A stretch of DNA of 64,000 bases from Rhodococcus sp. SMB37 (lineage in GTDB: Bacteria > Actinomycetota > Actinomycetes > Mycobacteriales > Mycobacteriaceae). A model generated the notes under the pieces. That model was given only the letters and a program-made list of their open reading frames with translations. It searched no databases and had not been told where the DNA came from. Of the stretch, positions 1-7,927 are shown piece after piece (position 1 is the stretch's first letter; each line of letters starts with the position of its first letter). A program made the position numbers and the translations under genes. The stretch is taken from NCBI RefSeq assembly GCF_004345605.1, contig NZ_SLVY01000002.1:1-64000 (forward strand), in the 5' to 3' direction.

Positions 1-75
1 GTGTGGACCGCTACTGCCGAGTCCATCCTGGCGAAAGTCGCGCGTGGGCGCGTCGCCCTCGAAAAGATCAGCTAA
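1..75 (+). pseudogene. C-terminal end of a probable IS630-family transposase (partial)
   Basis: Only the last 24 codons are present. The visible end starts VWTATAESILAKVARGR and stops at TAA. A Trp-Thr-x-Thr-Ala-x-x-Ile-Leu segment followed by a basic helix is typical of the extreme C-terminus of IS630-type DDE transposases. The catalytic residues lie upstream of the window, so whether the gene is intact cannot be judged. Reading direction is opposite to the ABC transporter that it interrupts. Confidence 0.45.
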
Positions 76-91
76 TTCAGAGACACACCAC
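1..91 (+). mobile_element. Right end of an IS630-like insertion sequence (partial)
   Basis: The window opens inside an insertion sequence. A short reading frame ends at the TAA at 73-75 and about 16 bases later the sequence passes into a broken ABC-transporter gene at a CTAG (TA at 92-93). IS630/Tc1-mariner elements insert at TA and duplicate it. The interrupted reverse-strand gene reads ...IARF and then TA, as expected if the original codon was TAC/TAT (Tyr). The other end and the terminal repeats lie outside the window, so the family is tentative. Confidence 0.5.
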
Positions 92-93
92 TA

Positions 94-1862
94 GAACCGT
101 GCGATCAGGTACAGCATCGTGCTCTTTGAGGAGCCCGACGGCCCGACGATCGCGAGCGGCGGCCTTCCGGCACGGACACGGACAATCCGTCGAGCACCGT
201 TCGGTCGTCGTGCCCGAAGCCGACGGACTCGAAGGCGAGCCCATGTCCGGTCACGCTGATGGGTTGGCTCGGCTCCGGCAGCGGCGCGGTACCGAGGACC
301 GCGTCCAGACGCATCAGTTCGGCTCGGGCGCTGCGCACGCTGCCGCCGAGTTCGGCCAGCGACAGCAGCGGGTCCGCGCACCGGGCGGCGAGCACCAGTA
401 TCGCCAGAACATCTGGCGCACCGATCTTTCCGCCGAGCGCGAGGTTGGCACCGAGCGCCAGTAGCACGGTGAAGACCGATTGCACCGTGAGGGCCGATCC
501 GACGACCCCGGGTAGCGCCGACCACGTCGACCGACGGGACACACGTTGCACTTCGCTCGAGGAGTCGTCGAGTGCTCGGAATCCTTCGGCGGTCCGGCCG
601 CCGGCACGGAGGACCGGCTGAGCCAGGAGGTATTCGATGACCCGTGCCGTCGCCTCGTCCAGCACCAGGGCAGGCGTGTCTGCGAGCAGTGCGCGAGCAA
701 TCGAAATCCGCTGCGCCTCACCTCCGGACAGCGTCGCGTCGTCACCGATCACCGACTCGTATCCACGAGGCAGCCCGAGAATTCGCTCGTGGATGTTCGC
801 CGCACGCGCGGCACGGACCACCTCATCACGGTCGGCATTCGGTACTGCGAGCGCAATGTTGTCTGCAATCGACATGTGTAGCAGCCGAACGTCCTGGAAG
901 ACGAACGACACGTTTCGGTAGAGTTCCCGGTTGCCGATCTCCCGCAGATCCACGCCACCGAGCAGCACCGCGCCGTGAGTCGGGTCGAAGAGCCGGGGAA
1001 GCAACCGGACCAGCGTCGACTTCCCCCACCCGACGGGCCGACAATCGCGGTGACCGTCCCGGGTTCGAGTGTCAGGTCGATTCCGCGCAGGACCTCGCGC
1101 CCCGGTTCGTAGCCGAAACGGACGTCTCGCAGTTCCACTCGGTGGCCGTGCGGGGCGATCGGCCGCGTGGGTTCCGGCAGCGGCGGGGTGGCGAGAACAT
1201 CACGTATCCGCTCGACGGCTCGGCCGGCAGCTCGGATGTCGTCGAAACCGTGGCCCAGGGCCGCCACCGGAGCAGTCAGTCCGATTCCGAGGAGCAGGAA
1301 GGGCAAGAGGTCGGCCGGGTCCATTCCTCCGTTCGTGATCAGCGCTGCGCCGCCGCTCAGTACAACCAGCAGCACGAGCGGTGGAGACAACACCGTTTGC
1401 ATCCCCGCGGCGACCCGGGCGAGTCCCCGCACCACCCGGTGGAGTATATCGGCGAATTCGTCTGCGGCAGTGATAAATCGGCGATGAGCGCGGCCCCCTC
1501 CACCGAAAGCCGTGACCACCGAGTTGCCCTGCACGAACTCGACGACCGTGTTCGCGATCCGTCCCATCGCCGCGTCGAATGCTTCCTGCTCGGCCAACCG
1601 CGCGGAAGTCGTCATCAGCGGGACGAGCGCCACCGCCAGCACCAGTCGATGAGGCCGGGAGCCAGGAGCGCGCGGCCCAGTTCGACGACTGCCAACAGCG
1701 GCACGAGACCCGCGACGGCACCGATGACCTGGAGGAGGACGACGGCCTCAAACGACCTCGATACGGGCGCAGTCGCGTTGCGACGGACCGTTCTGCCATA
1801 CGCCCATCGCCTTCCGATAGAGTCGATTCTCGCTGAGTCCGAGCCAGATCGGTGGCGGTCAT
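94..1862 (-). pseudogene. Collapsed tandem ABC exporter genes (permease-ATPase x2)
   Basis: Fragments of two fused permease-ATPase half-transporters can be read on the reverse strand, but in changing frames. The start (ATG at 1862) overlaps the stop of the upstream hydrolase remnant (ATGA). The first permease has a frameshift near 1765 and lacks several membrane segments near 1650. The first Walker A (GPSGGG, about 1021-1031) is frameshifted in a C run that is one base short of restoring GKST. After LSGGE and Walker B (LVLDEATA) the frame jumps at about 645 straight into the permease of the second unit, a deletion fusing two half-transporters. A further shift at about 160 precedes the second Walker A, and the gene then ends at the TA insertion. 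No functional product is expected. The original function may have been export of a siderophore or lipid; that is inference. Confidence 0.85.
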
Positions 1863-2483
1863 GCGAGTGCGCCTCGAAGGAACTCGCCGATCTCTGCACG
1901 TGCCGCCTTCGCGTGCAGCACCACACCCGGCATGCTGAGGAACGCGTGCGTTGCACCGGAATACTCGGTGAGGCGCACAGAAGTCCCGGCAATCCCGAGA
2001 CGCTCCGCGTAACAGCGACCGTGGTCGGCCACCGGGTCGATGGTCGGCACCACGACAAGGACAGGCGCGAGCCCACTCAGGTCGTCGGCGTACACGGGCG
2101 AGAGCTCACGGGGGTCCATTCCCGGCGGGATGGCGAACCGCAACAGCAGCTGCATCTGCTGCCGAGTGAGGGTCGGACTGTCGGCGTGGCGGTACATCGA
2201 CGTGTACTCGAGTCCTGCAGGTGTCAGATCGACTGCTGGGTTGACCAGCACCTGCCCTACTCCAGTCCGCATGGTTGGCTGCCACATGCCACAACGCATC
2301 CCAGCGGTCATCGACGGCAGCGGACAGTGCAGTGTGGTGGGAGAGCAGGCGGTGTTCGACCGAGACGACAACCGCAGGCACCTGTGCCGCGAAGTAGCTG
2401 TTCGACCAGTCGCATTGCGCCGCGGTACCCACGAATCCGCCGCCATGCACGTGGAGCACGCGCGGCAGACCCGACCTGCGCAA
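1859..2483 (-). pseudogene. Alpha/beta hydrolase (HSL family) remnant
   Basis: The N-terminal piece (2106-2483) carries the HGGGF oxyanion-hole motif of hormone-sensitive-lipase-type esterases. The C-terminal piece (1859 to about 2280) continues in another frame with QVLVNPAVDLT, a late Asp region (PTIDPVAD) and the His region (SGATHAF). The part between them, which should hold the GDSAG nucleophile elbow, is missing, so there is an internal deletion as well as a frame change near 2275. The true N-terminus is also cut off near 2480, where a TetR remnant begins. Its stop overlaps the start of the ABC pseudogene, so the two were once an operon. Confidence 0.8.
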
Positions 2484-2691
2484 GATTCTGTCTACGAAAT
2501 TTCAGGACCCCTACCGGATCGCACTACAGGAGGCTCTCGGCGAGCCGGAGAATCGCGTCCTGTTCTACATCGACACGGTCGTGGGGACACTGCTCCACCG
2601 ACTGGACATGACCGGTCGGCCGATGGACGGCGCAGATGTCACCGCGCTGATCGACTTGGTTCTGGCACACTTCGCCGCAGCGGCGCCTTGA
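2461..2691 (+). pseudogene. TetR-family regulator, orphan C-terminal half
   Basis: A frame ending with TGA at 2689-2691 reads as the ligand-binding C-terminal half of a TetR-type repressor. It includes DPYRIALQEALGE and then VLFYIDTVVGTLLHRL, ending in an Ala-rich helix (DLVLAHFAAAAP). There is no start codon and no N-terminal helix-turn-helix: the frame emerges directly from the truncated hydrolase at about 2461-2480. The end overlaps the convergent membrane-protein gene by 53 bases. It is a deletion relic and cannot bind DNA. Confidence 0.6.
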
Positions 2692-3139
2692 CCCACGCGG
2701 CAAGGAGCGCGGTGACCCCAGGGAACAACGGAATGACCAACAGCGCCGATCCCAGCCACAGCGGGACAATCCGGTCGTAGGCCTCACCGGACGCTCCCGC
2801 ATCGATGGCCAGCGCAGTCATGCCGATGACGAACAGGGTCGTCACGCTCGCTCGCACCCAACGTTCCCGCTTCGCGCACCACAGTGCACCCAGCCAGCCC
2901 ACCAGGCCCAGCACACCGACGACAACCAGGTAGACGACGATCGCATTGCGGTCGAGCCGCACGTCGTCCGCACCCCACTCGGGATACGCGCGCTCCACGT
3001 TCCGAGCAATGGACCCGAAGACCCACAGATCCAGCAGCGGCAACGCGATGCACACCAATTGAAGGCCGACGCCGATCCGCAGCGCCTGCATCACATTCGT
3101 CCACCGATTCTCCGTACGAACCTCGGTCATGGTGCTCAT
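2639..3139 (-). CDS. Small four-helix integral membrane protein
   Basis: The 166-residue protein has four hydrophobic segments, at about residues 21-45, 69-90, 99-115 and 124-150, with a charged loop between the first and second. I do not recognise its family. The start (ATG at 3139) has a purine-rich GAGAGGG upstream. The promoter region carries a perfect 15-base palindrome (3183-3197) matching a site in front of the TetR gene at 4425, so this gene is a likely target of that repressor. It is the first intact gene after the decayed zone and may have belonged to the same module as the TetR remnant, whose 3' end it overlaps. Confidence 0.75.
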   Translation of the reverse strand: MSTMTEVRTENRWTNVMQALRIGVGLQLVCIALPLLDLWVFGSIARNVERAYPEWGADDVRLDRNAIVVYLVVVGVLGLVGWLGALWCAKRERWVRASVTTLFVIGMTALAIDAGASGEAYDRIVPLWLGSALLVIPLFPGVTALLAAWVKAPLRRSVPEPSRSAR

Positions 3140-3182
3140 TTCCAGACCCTCTCTTACGGTGTATGACTTACCTGGACGGTAG

Positions 3183-3197
3183 TCTTACGACGTAAGA
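3183..3197. promoter_or_regulatory. Palindromic operator TCTTACGACGTAAGA
   Basis: A perfect palindrome around a single central base, 44 bases upstream of the membrane-protein start. Its core CTTACG-A-CGTAAG recurs as CTTGCG-C-CGTAAG at 4396-4408 before the TetR gene. A further half-like CTTACG lies at about 3153. This is the usual architecture of a TetR-family operator. Confidence 0.6.
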
Positions 3198-3313
3198 GGA
3201 GTCAAGCGGACGCCCCCTGTCAAGAACCGACCGGGCATGGGTTAGATTCGGACATCACCAGGGTCGATGCCGGGGGCGACTCAGCAACATCCCGGATGTC
3301 GAAGGAATCCTCA

Positions 3314-4336
3314 ATGAATCGATCGGCCTTGTCTAGTCGCGCATATCGCACGGTCGCCGCACTCGGTGTCGCCGCCGCGGCGTCGCTGATCGGCCCTGGT
3401 AACGCCGCCGCGACTCCCCCGGGCCCCGACGCGTACGTCGAAGCTGTGACTCCGATCAGCGAACAGCATTGGAGAATCGATGTCTATTCGCCCGCGATGG
3501 AGACTGTGGTGCCACTGGACGTCCTCCGCCCCGCCGACGACAGCGCGCCGCGACCGGTCCTCTACGCCCTGGGCGGGGCAGGCGTCGGGGTGATCGAGGG
3601 CACCGGCTGGATCGAGAGCAGCGACATCGTCGAGTTCTACTCCGACAAGAACGTCAATGTCGTCGTGCCTGCCACTGGCAATTTCAGCTACTTCACCGAT
3701 TGGGCCGAGGACGATCCGATTCTCGGCCGCAACAAGTGGGAGACCTTCTTGACGGAGGAACTGCCGCCGGTCATCGACGCCGAATTGGGAGCGAACGGCA
3801 TACAGTCCATCCTGGGGATGTCGATGAGCGCCGGCTCCGCCCTGGATCTGGCGATCCGCAGCGACGATCTGTATTCCGGTGTCGCGTCTTTCAGCGGATG
3901 CGTCCGCACCAGCGACCCCATCGGCCAGCAGTACGTGAAGCTGGTGGTGGAACGCCGCGGTAAGGGAAACACCGACAACATGTGGGGGCCGGCCGGCGAT
4001 CCCCGCTGGGCAGAACACGACGCCTACCTCAACGCTGAGGGTTTGCGCGGCAAAGCTCTCTACCTCACGAGCCGCAACGGCCTTCCCGGTGTATACGACA
4101 TTCCCGGACAGGAACGAGCCGCGGGCGAGTCGTTCACCACCCAGATCGTGGCCGGCGGAGCCATCGAGGCAGCGGTCCAGATCTGCACCACACAGTTGGT
4201 GGATCAACTCGGCCTGCTGGGCATTCCGGTGACCGCAGATCTCGGAGCTTCCGGCACGCACTCCTGGAGGTATTGGGAGGATGACCTCCGCAACTCGTGG
4301 CCGACACTCGCCGCATCGATGGGTCTCGAAATCTGA
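3314..4336 (+). CDS. Secreted antigen-85-type mycolyltransferase / esterase
   Basis: The family transfers mycolic acids between trehalose mycolates and arabinogalactan at the cell surface. The protein has an N-terminal signal peptide (about residues 1-33, ending NAAA before TPPGP). The nucleophile motif GMSMSAG puts the Ser near residue 170, followed by an Ag85-like DNMWGPAGDP segment and a C-terminal GTHSWRYW carrying the catalytic His. About 340 residues is normal for the family. An in-frame ATG at 3296 exists, but the ATG at 3314 is preceded by GAAGGAA at good spacing and gives a better signal peptide. It is a single gene between the membrane protein and the TetR gene. The physiological acceptor cannot be read from sequence. 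Confidence 0.85.
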   Translation: MNRSALSSRAYRTVAALGVAAAASLIGPGNAAATPPGPDAYVEAVTPISEQHWRIDVYSPAMETVVPLDVLRPADDSAPRPVLYALGGAGVGVIEGTGWIESSDIVEFYSDKNVNVVVPATGNFSYFTDWAEDDPILGRNKWETFLTEELPPVIDAELGANGIQSILGMSMSAGSALDLAIRSDDLYSGVASFSGCVRTSDPIGQQYVKLVVERRGKGNTDNMWGPAGDPRWAEHDAYLNAEGLRGKALYLTSRNGLPGVYDIPGQERAAGESFTTQIVAGGAIEAAVQICTTQLVDQLGLLGIPVTADLGASGTHSWRYWEDDLRNSWPTLAASMGLEI

Positions 4337-4395
4337 CACCGATCAGGAAGAACGAGCACTGCGAGCGCAGTATCACCCCGCACCGACGCGATAGC

Positions 4396-4408
4396 CTTGC
4401 GCCGTAAG
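4396..4408. promoter_or_regulatory. Second copy of the TetR-type palindrome (CTTGCGCCGTAAG)
   Basis: Eleven of 13 positions match the palindrome core at 3184-3196. It lies just upstream of the ribosome-binding site of the TetR gene at 4425, the expected place for autorepression. Confidence 0.5.
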
Positions 4409-4424
4409 CGGAGTCGAGGAGGAT

Positions 4425-5054
4425 GTGGTGAGCGAACCCCGCGCACAGGGCAAACACGCAGGATTGACCCGAGAGCAGGTGCTGCACGCGGCTGTGGACT
4501 TGGTCGACCGGTGCGGCGCCACCGCACTGTCGATGCGCAAGCTTGCAAGCGAACTCGACGTCGAAGCCATGACGCTGTATCACCATGTGAGGAACAAGCA
4601 GGCTCTCGAAGATGCCCTCGTCGAGCACGTCCTGACGGAGTCGCTGTCCCACACGGCGACCTTCATTTCGTGGCACGATGCGCTTCGCAGCTACGCACAC
4701 GACCTGCATCACGGGCTCGAGGCACATCCCGGCACGGTCATCCTGTTCGCATCGAGACCCGGTCTGACCGAGCGGAATTCGGCGGCCATCGAACGGCTAC
4801 TGCAGATGCTGGTGGACGCCGGATTCGAACCCGACGTCGGGCTGCGGATCATCTACGCGGTCGCAAGCATGATTATCGGGCAGCATCTCGCACGCCCGGT
4901 CGACGAGATCGGCGAACTCGACGACCACCTCCCGGCCGGAGAATTCCCCCGCTTCAGGGAGGCGCTCCGATCCGGCGCCCCGAGCATCGAGTCACGCGTG
5001 TTGCTCGCGGTGGATGCGCTGATCATCGGCTTCGACGCGATACGTCGAACCTGA
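4425..5054 (+). CDS. TetR-family transcriptional regulator
   Basis: The 209-residue protein has an N-terminal helix-turn-helix (about residues 14-60, with ALSMRKLASELDVEAMTLYHHVRNKQAL), a standard TetR DNA-binding domain, followed by a variable ligand domain. GTG codons at 4425 and 4428 are both possible starts after GAGGAGGA. The palindrome at 4396-4408 lies directly upstream and matches the one in front of the membrane protein at 2639-3139. I infer autoregulation plus control of that gene, and possibly of the intervening mycolyltransferase. The inducer is unknown. It converges on the cyclase gene with a 15-base gap. Confidence 0.85.
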   Translation: MVSEPRAQGKHAGLTREQVLHAAVDLVDRCGATALSMRKLASELDVEAMTLYHHVRNKQALEDALVEHVLTESLSHTATFISWHDALRSYAHDLHHGLEAHPGTVILFASRPGLTERNSAAIERLLQMLVDAGFEPDVGLRIIYAVASMIIGQHLARPVDEIGELDDHLPAGEFPRFREALRSGAPSIESRVLLAVDALIIGFDAIRRT

Positions 5055-5069
5055 CCGACGAACGACCCG

Positions 5070-6008
5070 CTATTTGACCGCGATCGGATTGAGCGGCGAT
5101 CCGACGCCGCCCGGAATATTGAGCGGGCACGCCACGAACATGCACTCGTACACACCATCCGCGGCACAGTCCTCGGCGAGGTCCTCGAAGTCGAACATCT
5201 CACCGATGAGCAGACCCATGTCGCGGAGCGCGAGCATGTGGAACGGAATCATGGGCCCGCCGGGATTCGCGCCGAGCACCTCGACGGCCAGGTTGTCGGC
5301 GCACACGGCCGCGATGCCGTGGCCCCGGATCCACCGGGCGCACTCCCACGTGAGTCCCGGCGATCCGCTGAGTCCGACGTCGGCGCCGCGTCGATGATGG
5401 GGATATGTACCCGTACGCAACAACAGGATGTCGCCCTCGGACAAAGTGATTCGCGCTTCGTCCAACACGGAGTCGAGAATGTCCGGCGTGATCCGGGTTC
5501 CCGGTGCGAGGTAGTCGACGCCGAGATGACGCGGGACGTCGACGAGGATCCCGCGGGACACGACCCCCGACACCAGATTCTGGATCGAGCAGCGTTCCGC
5601 ACCCCACGCGGTGACGGCGGTGTCGTGATGGAAACCGTTGTAGAGCAGGTCGTCGTACCAGACGTGAGCCAGCGCATCGAAGTGCGTCGTCGAATGGGTC
5701 CCGAGGATCAGCATGTCCTCCGACGAACACACGTCGAGAACTTGACCTTTCGGCATGTCGCCGCGATATCGGGTCATGGTGTGGATCGGATTGAAGCGCC
5801 CGCTGGTCCGGATGTCGTGCGGTCCGTGCTCATCGGCGGGCATCGATAGCGAGAACGACACTCCGCGCCGGACGGCCGCCGCGGCCTCTCGGACCTTCGC
5901 CGGCGTGAGGAGGTTGAGCGTGCCGCGCTGGTCTTCGTCACCCCAGCGACCCCAGTTGCTCAGCTCGCGCCCGACTTCACGAACCCCGTCCATGTCGATC
6001 GTCGTCAA
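5070..6008 (-). CDS. Cyclase-family (kynurenine-formamidase-like) metal hydrolase
   Basis: The family (PF04199 type) are metal-dependent amide or ester hydrolases. The hallmark metal-binding segment GTHSTTHFDALAH is at about residue 107, with a later YPHHRRGADVGLSG region and a closing PLNIPGGVGSPLNPIAVK, as in cyclase-family proteins. I place the start at the TTG at 6008, which follows GGGAG, giving about 312 residues; the longer open frame to 6203 lacks family similarity. It is transcribed with the esterase and IclR genes of the same strand. It could hydrolyse a lactone or amide intermediate made by the neighbouring oxidative enzymes; the substrate is inference. Confidence 0.8.
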   Translation of the reverse strand: MTTIDMDGVREVGRELSNWGRWGDEDQRGTLNLLTPAKVREAAAAVRRGVSFSLSMPADEHGPHDIRTSGRFNPIHTMTRYRGDMPKGQVLDVCSSEDMLILGTHSTTHFDALAHVWYDDLLYNGFHHDTAVTAWGAERCSIQNLVSGVVSRGILVDVPRHLGVDYLAPGTRITPDILDSVLDEARITLSEGDILLLRTGTYPHHRRGADVGLSGSPGLTWECARWIRGHGIAAVCADNLAVEVLGANPGGPMIPFHMLALRDMGLLIGEMFDFEDLAEDCAADGVYECMFVACPLNIPGGVGSPLNPIAVK

Positions 6009-6090
6009 CCCGTTCTCCCTGTCGTCGCGCACCAGAATTGCGATCCGGCACCAGGAGAACATAATTCTCCTGCCCGCCGCAGGCAACCCT

Positions 6091-6906
6091 TCAGCGTCGA
6101 AGATTCGATCCGAACAACTCGTCGAGTTGCTCTGCCATGTACGAAATCGCCAACTCCGAAGCAGTCGTCGCAGGGTAGGACAGATTCCAGATGTGCGGCA
6201 CACCTTCGTGCACCTTCACGCGCACATCGACCCCTGCATCCTCCGCCGTCCGTGCCAACAACAATGCGTCGTCCCTCAGCACCTCGGAATCGCTGCACTG
6301 CACGATAAGTCGCGGCTGACCTGCCCAATCGCCGAGCACCGGAGATACCATCGGATCCACCGCAGGATGACCCGACAGGTATGCAGCTGCCGCCTCGGTT
6401 GCCTGTTCGAGCGAGAACCGCTCATCGGTGTGCTCGTTGTCTCGGAAGCTACTCGCGGTGTTGCGCAGATCAGCCCACGGCGAGAAGAGAAATGCGCCGG
6501 CAGGCCCTGGAACCTCGAGCTGCCGCAGACGCAGCAGCAGCGCCGCCGCGAGCCCCCCACCTGCAGAATCGCCCCACAGCGCGAGGTGATCGCCGGGGAT
6601 CATTCCCGCCAGCCACCGGTACGCCGTGACCGCATCGTCCATGGCTCCCGGGAACGCGCATTCGCCGGACAGCCGATAACCCACCGAGAAGACCTGGGTC
6701 TCACACGCCGCCGCGATCCGGGCCACGCTGTCGGCAAACATCCGAGGCGAACCCTTCCGGTATCCGCCACCGTGAAAGTGCAGCAGCGCCGCATCCGGGC
6801 GAGCGCCGGCGGGCCGCACCCGCAGAATCGGCACAGGCGCAGAATCGAGTGCCTCGATCTCGACGTCGAGGCGCTCACGCTTCGAAGAAAGTTCTGTGTC
6901 GGTCAT
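6091..6906 (-). CDS. Alpha/beta hydrolase, HSL-type esterase
   Basis: A 271-residue esterase of the hormone-sensitive-lipase group. It has the oxyanion motif HGGGY (about residues 45-49), the nucleophile elbow GDSAGGG (about 115-121), and C-terminal Asp and His regions including VPHIWNL. No signal peptide is present, so it is cytoplasmic. It lies between the cyclase-family hydrolase and the IclR gene and is divergent from the Baeyer-Villiger monooxygenase. Esterases next to such monooxygenases commonly cleave the ester or lactone formed by oxygen insertion, and that is its likely role here. Start ATG at 6906. Confidence 0.85.
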   Translation of the reverse strand: MTDTELSSKRERLDVEIEALDSAPVPILRVRPAGARPDAALLHFHGGGYRKGSPRMFADSVARIAAACETQVFSVGYRLSGECAFPGAMDDAVTAYRWLAGMIPGDHLALWGDSAGGGLAAALLLRLRQLEVPGPAGAFLFSPWADLRNTASSFRDNEHTDERFSLEQATEAAAAYLSGHPAVDPMVSPVLGDWAGQPRLIVQCSDSEVLRDDALLLARTAEDAGVDVRVKVHEGVPHIWNLSYPATTASELAISYMAEQLDELFGSNLRR

Positions 6907-6929
6907 ATCCGTCCTCGTTGTGGCATCGG

Positions 6930-7832
6930 TCAGAGCGTCTCGACCCAGTCATGATTCGGTGCACGGCCCCCGATCTGCCGAGTCAGCAGCTGGGCCGAAG
7001 CAATCACAGGTTGCGCGGCAACGGGGATCGACCTGCCGTCCATCTCCCCGAGATGAAGAAGCGTGAGACAGAACGCAACGCGCCCATCGGGATCGAACAC
7101 CGGGACCGCAATATTTCCTATGTTGTACACGGCGTCCGGTTCGAATTCCAGCACCGCGTAGTCGGGCAGCTGCTCGAAGAACTGCTGCAACAGCGATTCT
7201 CGCAGATCACGGTCGTTGGGACGTTCCGCGAGCTTCTGCGACACCGAGGGGCGATCAGGACGCAGGTCGTCGAGTCCGATCGAGTACCCCCGCAGCCGCA
7301 CCACCGAACCGTAGGTGCGGAGATAGTCGGCCACGCGCTCCTGCAGGTCCTCGGGTAGTTCGGCGATCCACTCGCGCCCCTCGGCAGGCGGCATCCACGC
7401 CAGGAACGGCTGCCCGATCGGCGGTTGAAGCGGTATGCGCTGGCCCGGCGCGAGCTCGACCGATCGACCCGTCGGCTTTCCCTCCACCGCGATGCAGAGC
7501 ACATCCCGGCCCACCCGGACCGTGCCGGAGCATTCGAGACCCGTGGATTCCGCCAGATTGACCATCTCGATGCGCGCGAGCTCGATGACGGGGTGCGCGT
7601 CGGCTGCGGCATGGCCGACTGCCGCCGCGGCAGGACCGAGGGTGTACGTCTTGTGACGCGGATGCCGCGAGACGTAGCCCTCGTCGTTCATCACCTTGAG
7701 CACCGCAAACATCGATCCGGGACTCACATCCAGCGCTCGAGCCAGCTCGCTCAGAGTGAACGTGCCCCGCTGGTTCGCGGTCAGAAAATCCAGCACCTGA
7801 AGTGCGCGCCGCGCCGAGAGAGCCATCCACAT
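6930..7832 (-). CDS. IclR-family transcriptional regulator
   Basis: The 300-residue protein has an N-terminal winged helix (about residues 5-65, with RRALQVLDFLTANQRGTFTLSELARALDVSPGSMF). An IclR-type effector domain follows, with the typical SVELAPGQRIPLQPPIGQPFLAW stretch. It is divergent from the BVMO gene across a 95-base spacer containing two short palindromes. IclR proteins usually control adjacent catabolic genes in response to a pathway intermediate. Both arms of this cluster are therefore likely targets. ATG at 7832 is used; an alternative is the ATG at 7826. Confidence 0.88.
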   Translation of the reverse strand: MWMALSARRALQVLDFLTANQRGTFTLSELARALDVSPGSMFAVLKVMNDEGYVSRHPRHKTYTLGPAAAAVGHAAADAHPVIELARIEMVNLAESTGLECSGTVRVGRDVLCIAVEGKPTGRSVELAPGQRIPLQPPIGQPFLAWMPPAEGREWIAELPEDLQERVADYLRTYGSVVRLRGYSIGLDDLRPDRPSVSQKLAERPNDRDLRESLLQQFFEQLPDYAVLEFEPDAVYNIGNIAVPVFDPDGRVAFCLTLLHLGEMDGRSIPVAAQPVIASAQLLTRQIGGRAPNHDWVETL

Positions 7833-7868
7833 CCTTTTCTCGAAGATCGTTGACGCCGATAACAGCTG

Positions 7869-7911
7869 ACGCTAGCGTAATCCACCAAGTTCTGAAACCA
7901 TTTTCGAAATG
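7869..7911. promoter_or_regulatory. Divergent IclR / BVMO control region with two palindromes
   Basis: The spacer 7833-7927 between divergent start codons holds a perfect 10-base palindrome ACGCTAGCGT (7869-7878) and CATTT-TCG-AAATG (7899-7911). The second sits just upstream of the BVMO ribosome-binding region and the first is central. Both are candidate IclR-regulator sites; no match to a defined operator is claimed. Confidence 0.4.
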
Positions 7912-7927
7912 CTGAAAAGGGACTCAA

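Noticed and set aside
644-2611. 655-codon forward frame across the decayed zone
   Set aside because: Antisense to ABC and hydrolase fragments; Arg-rich low-complexity translation.
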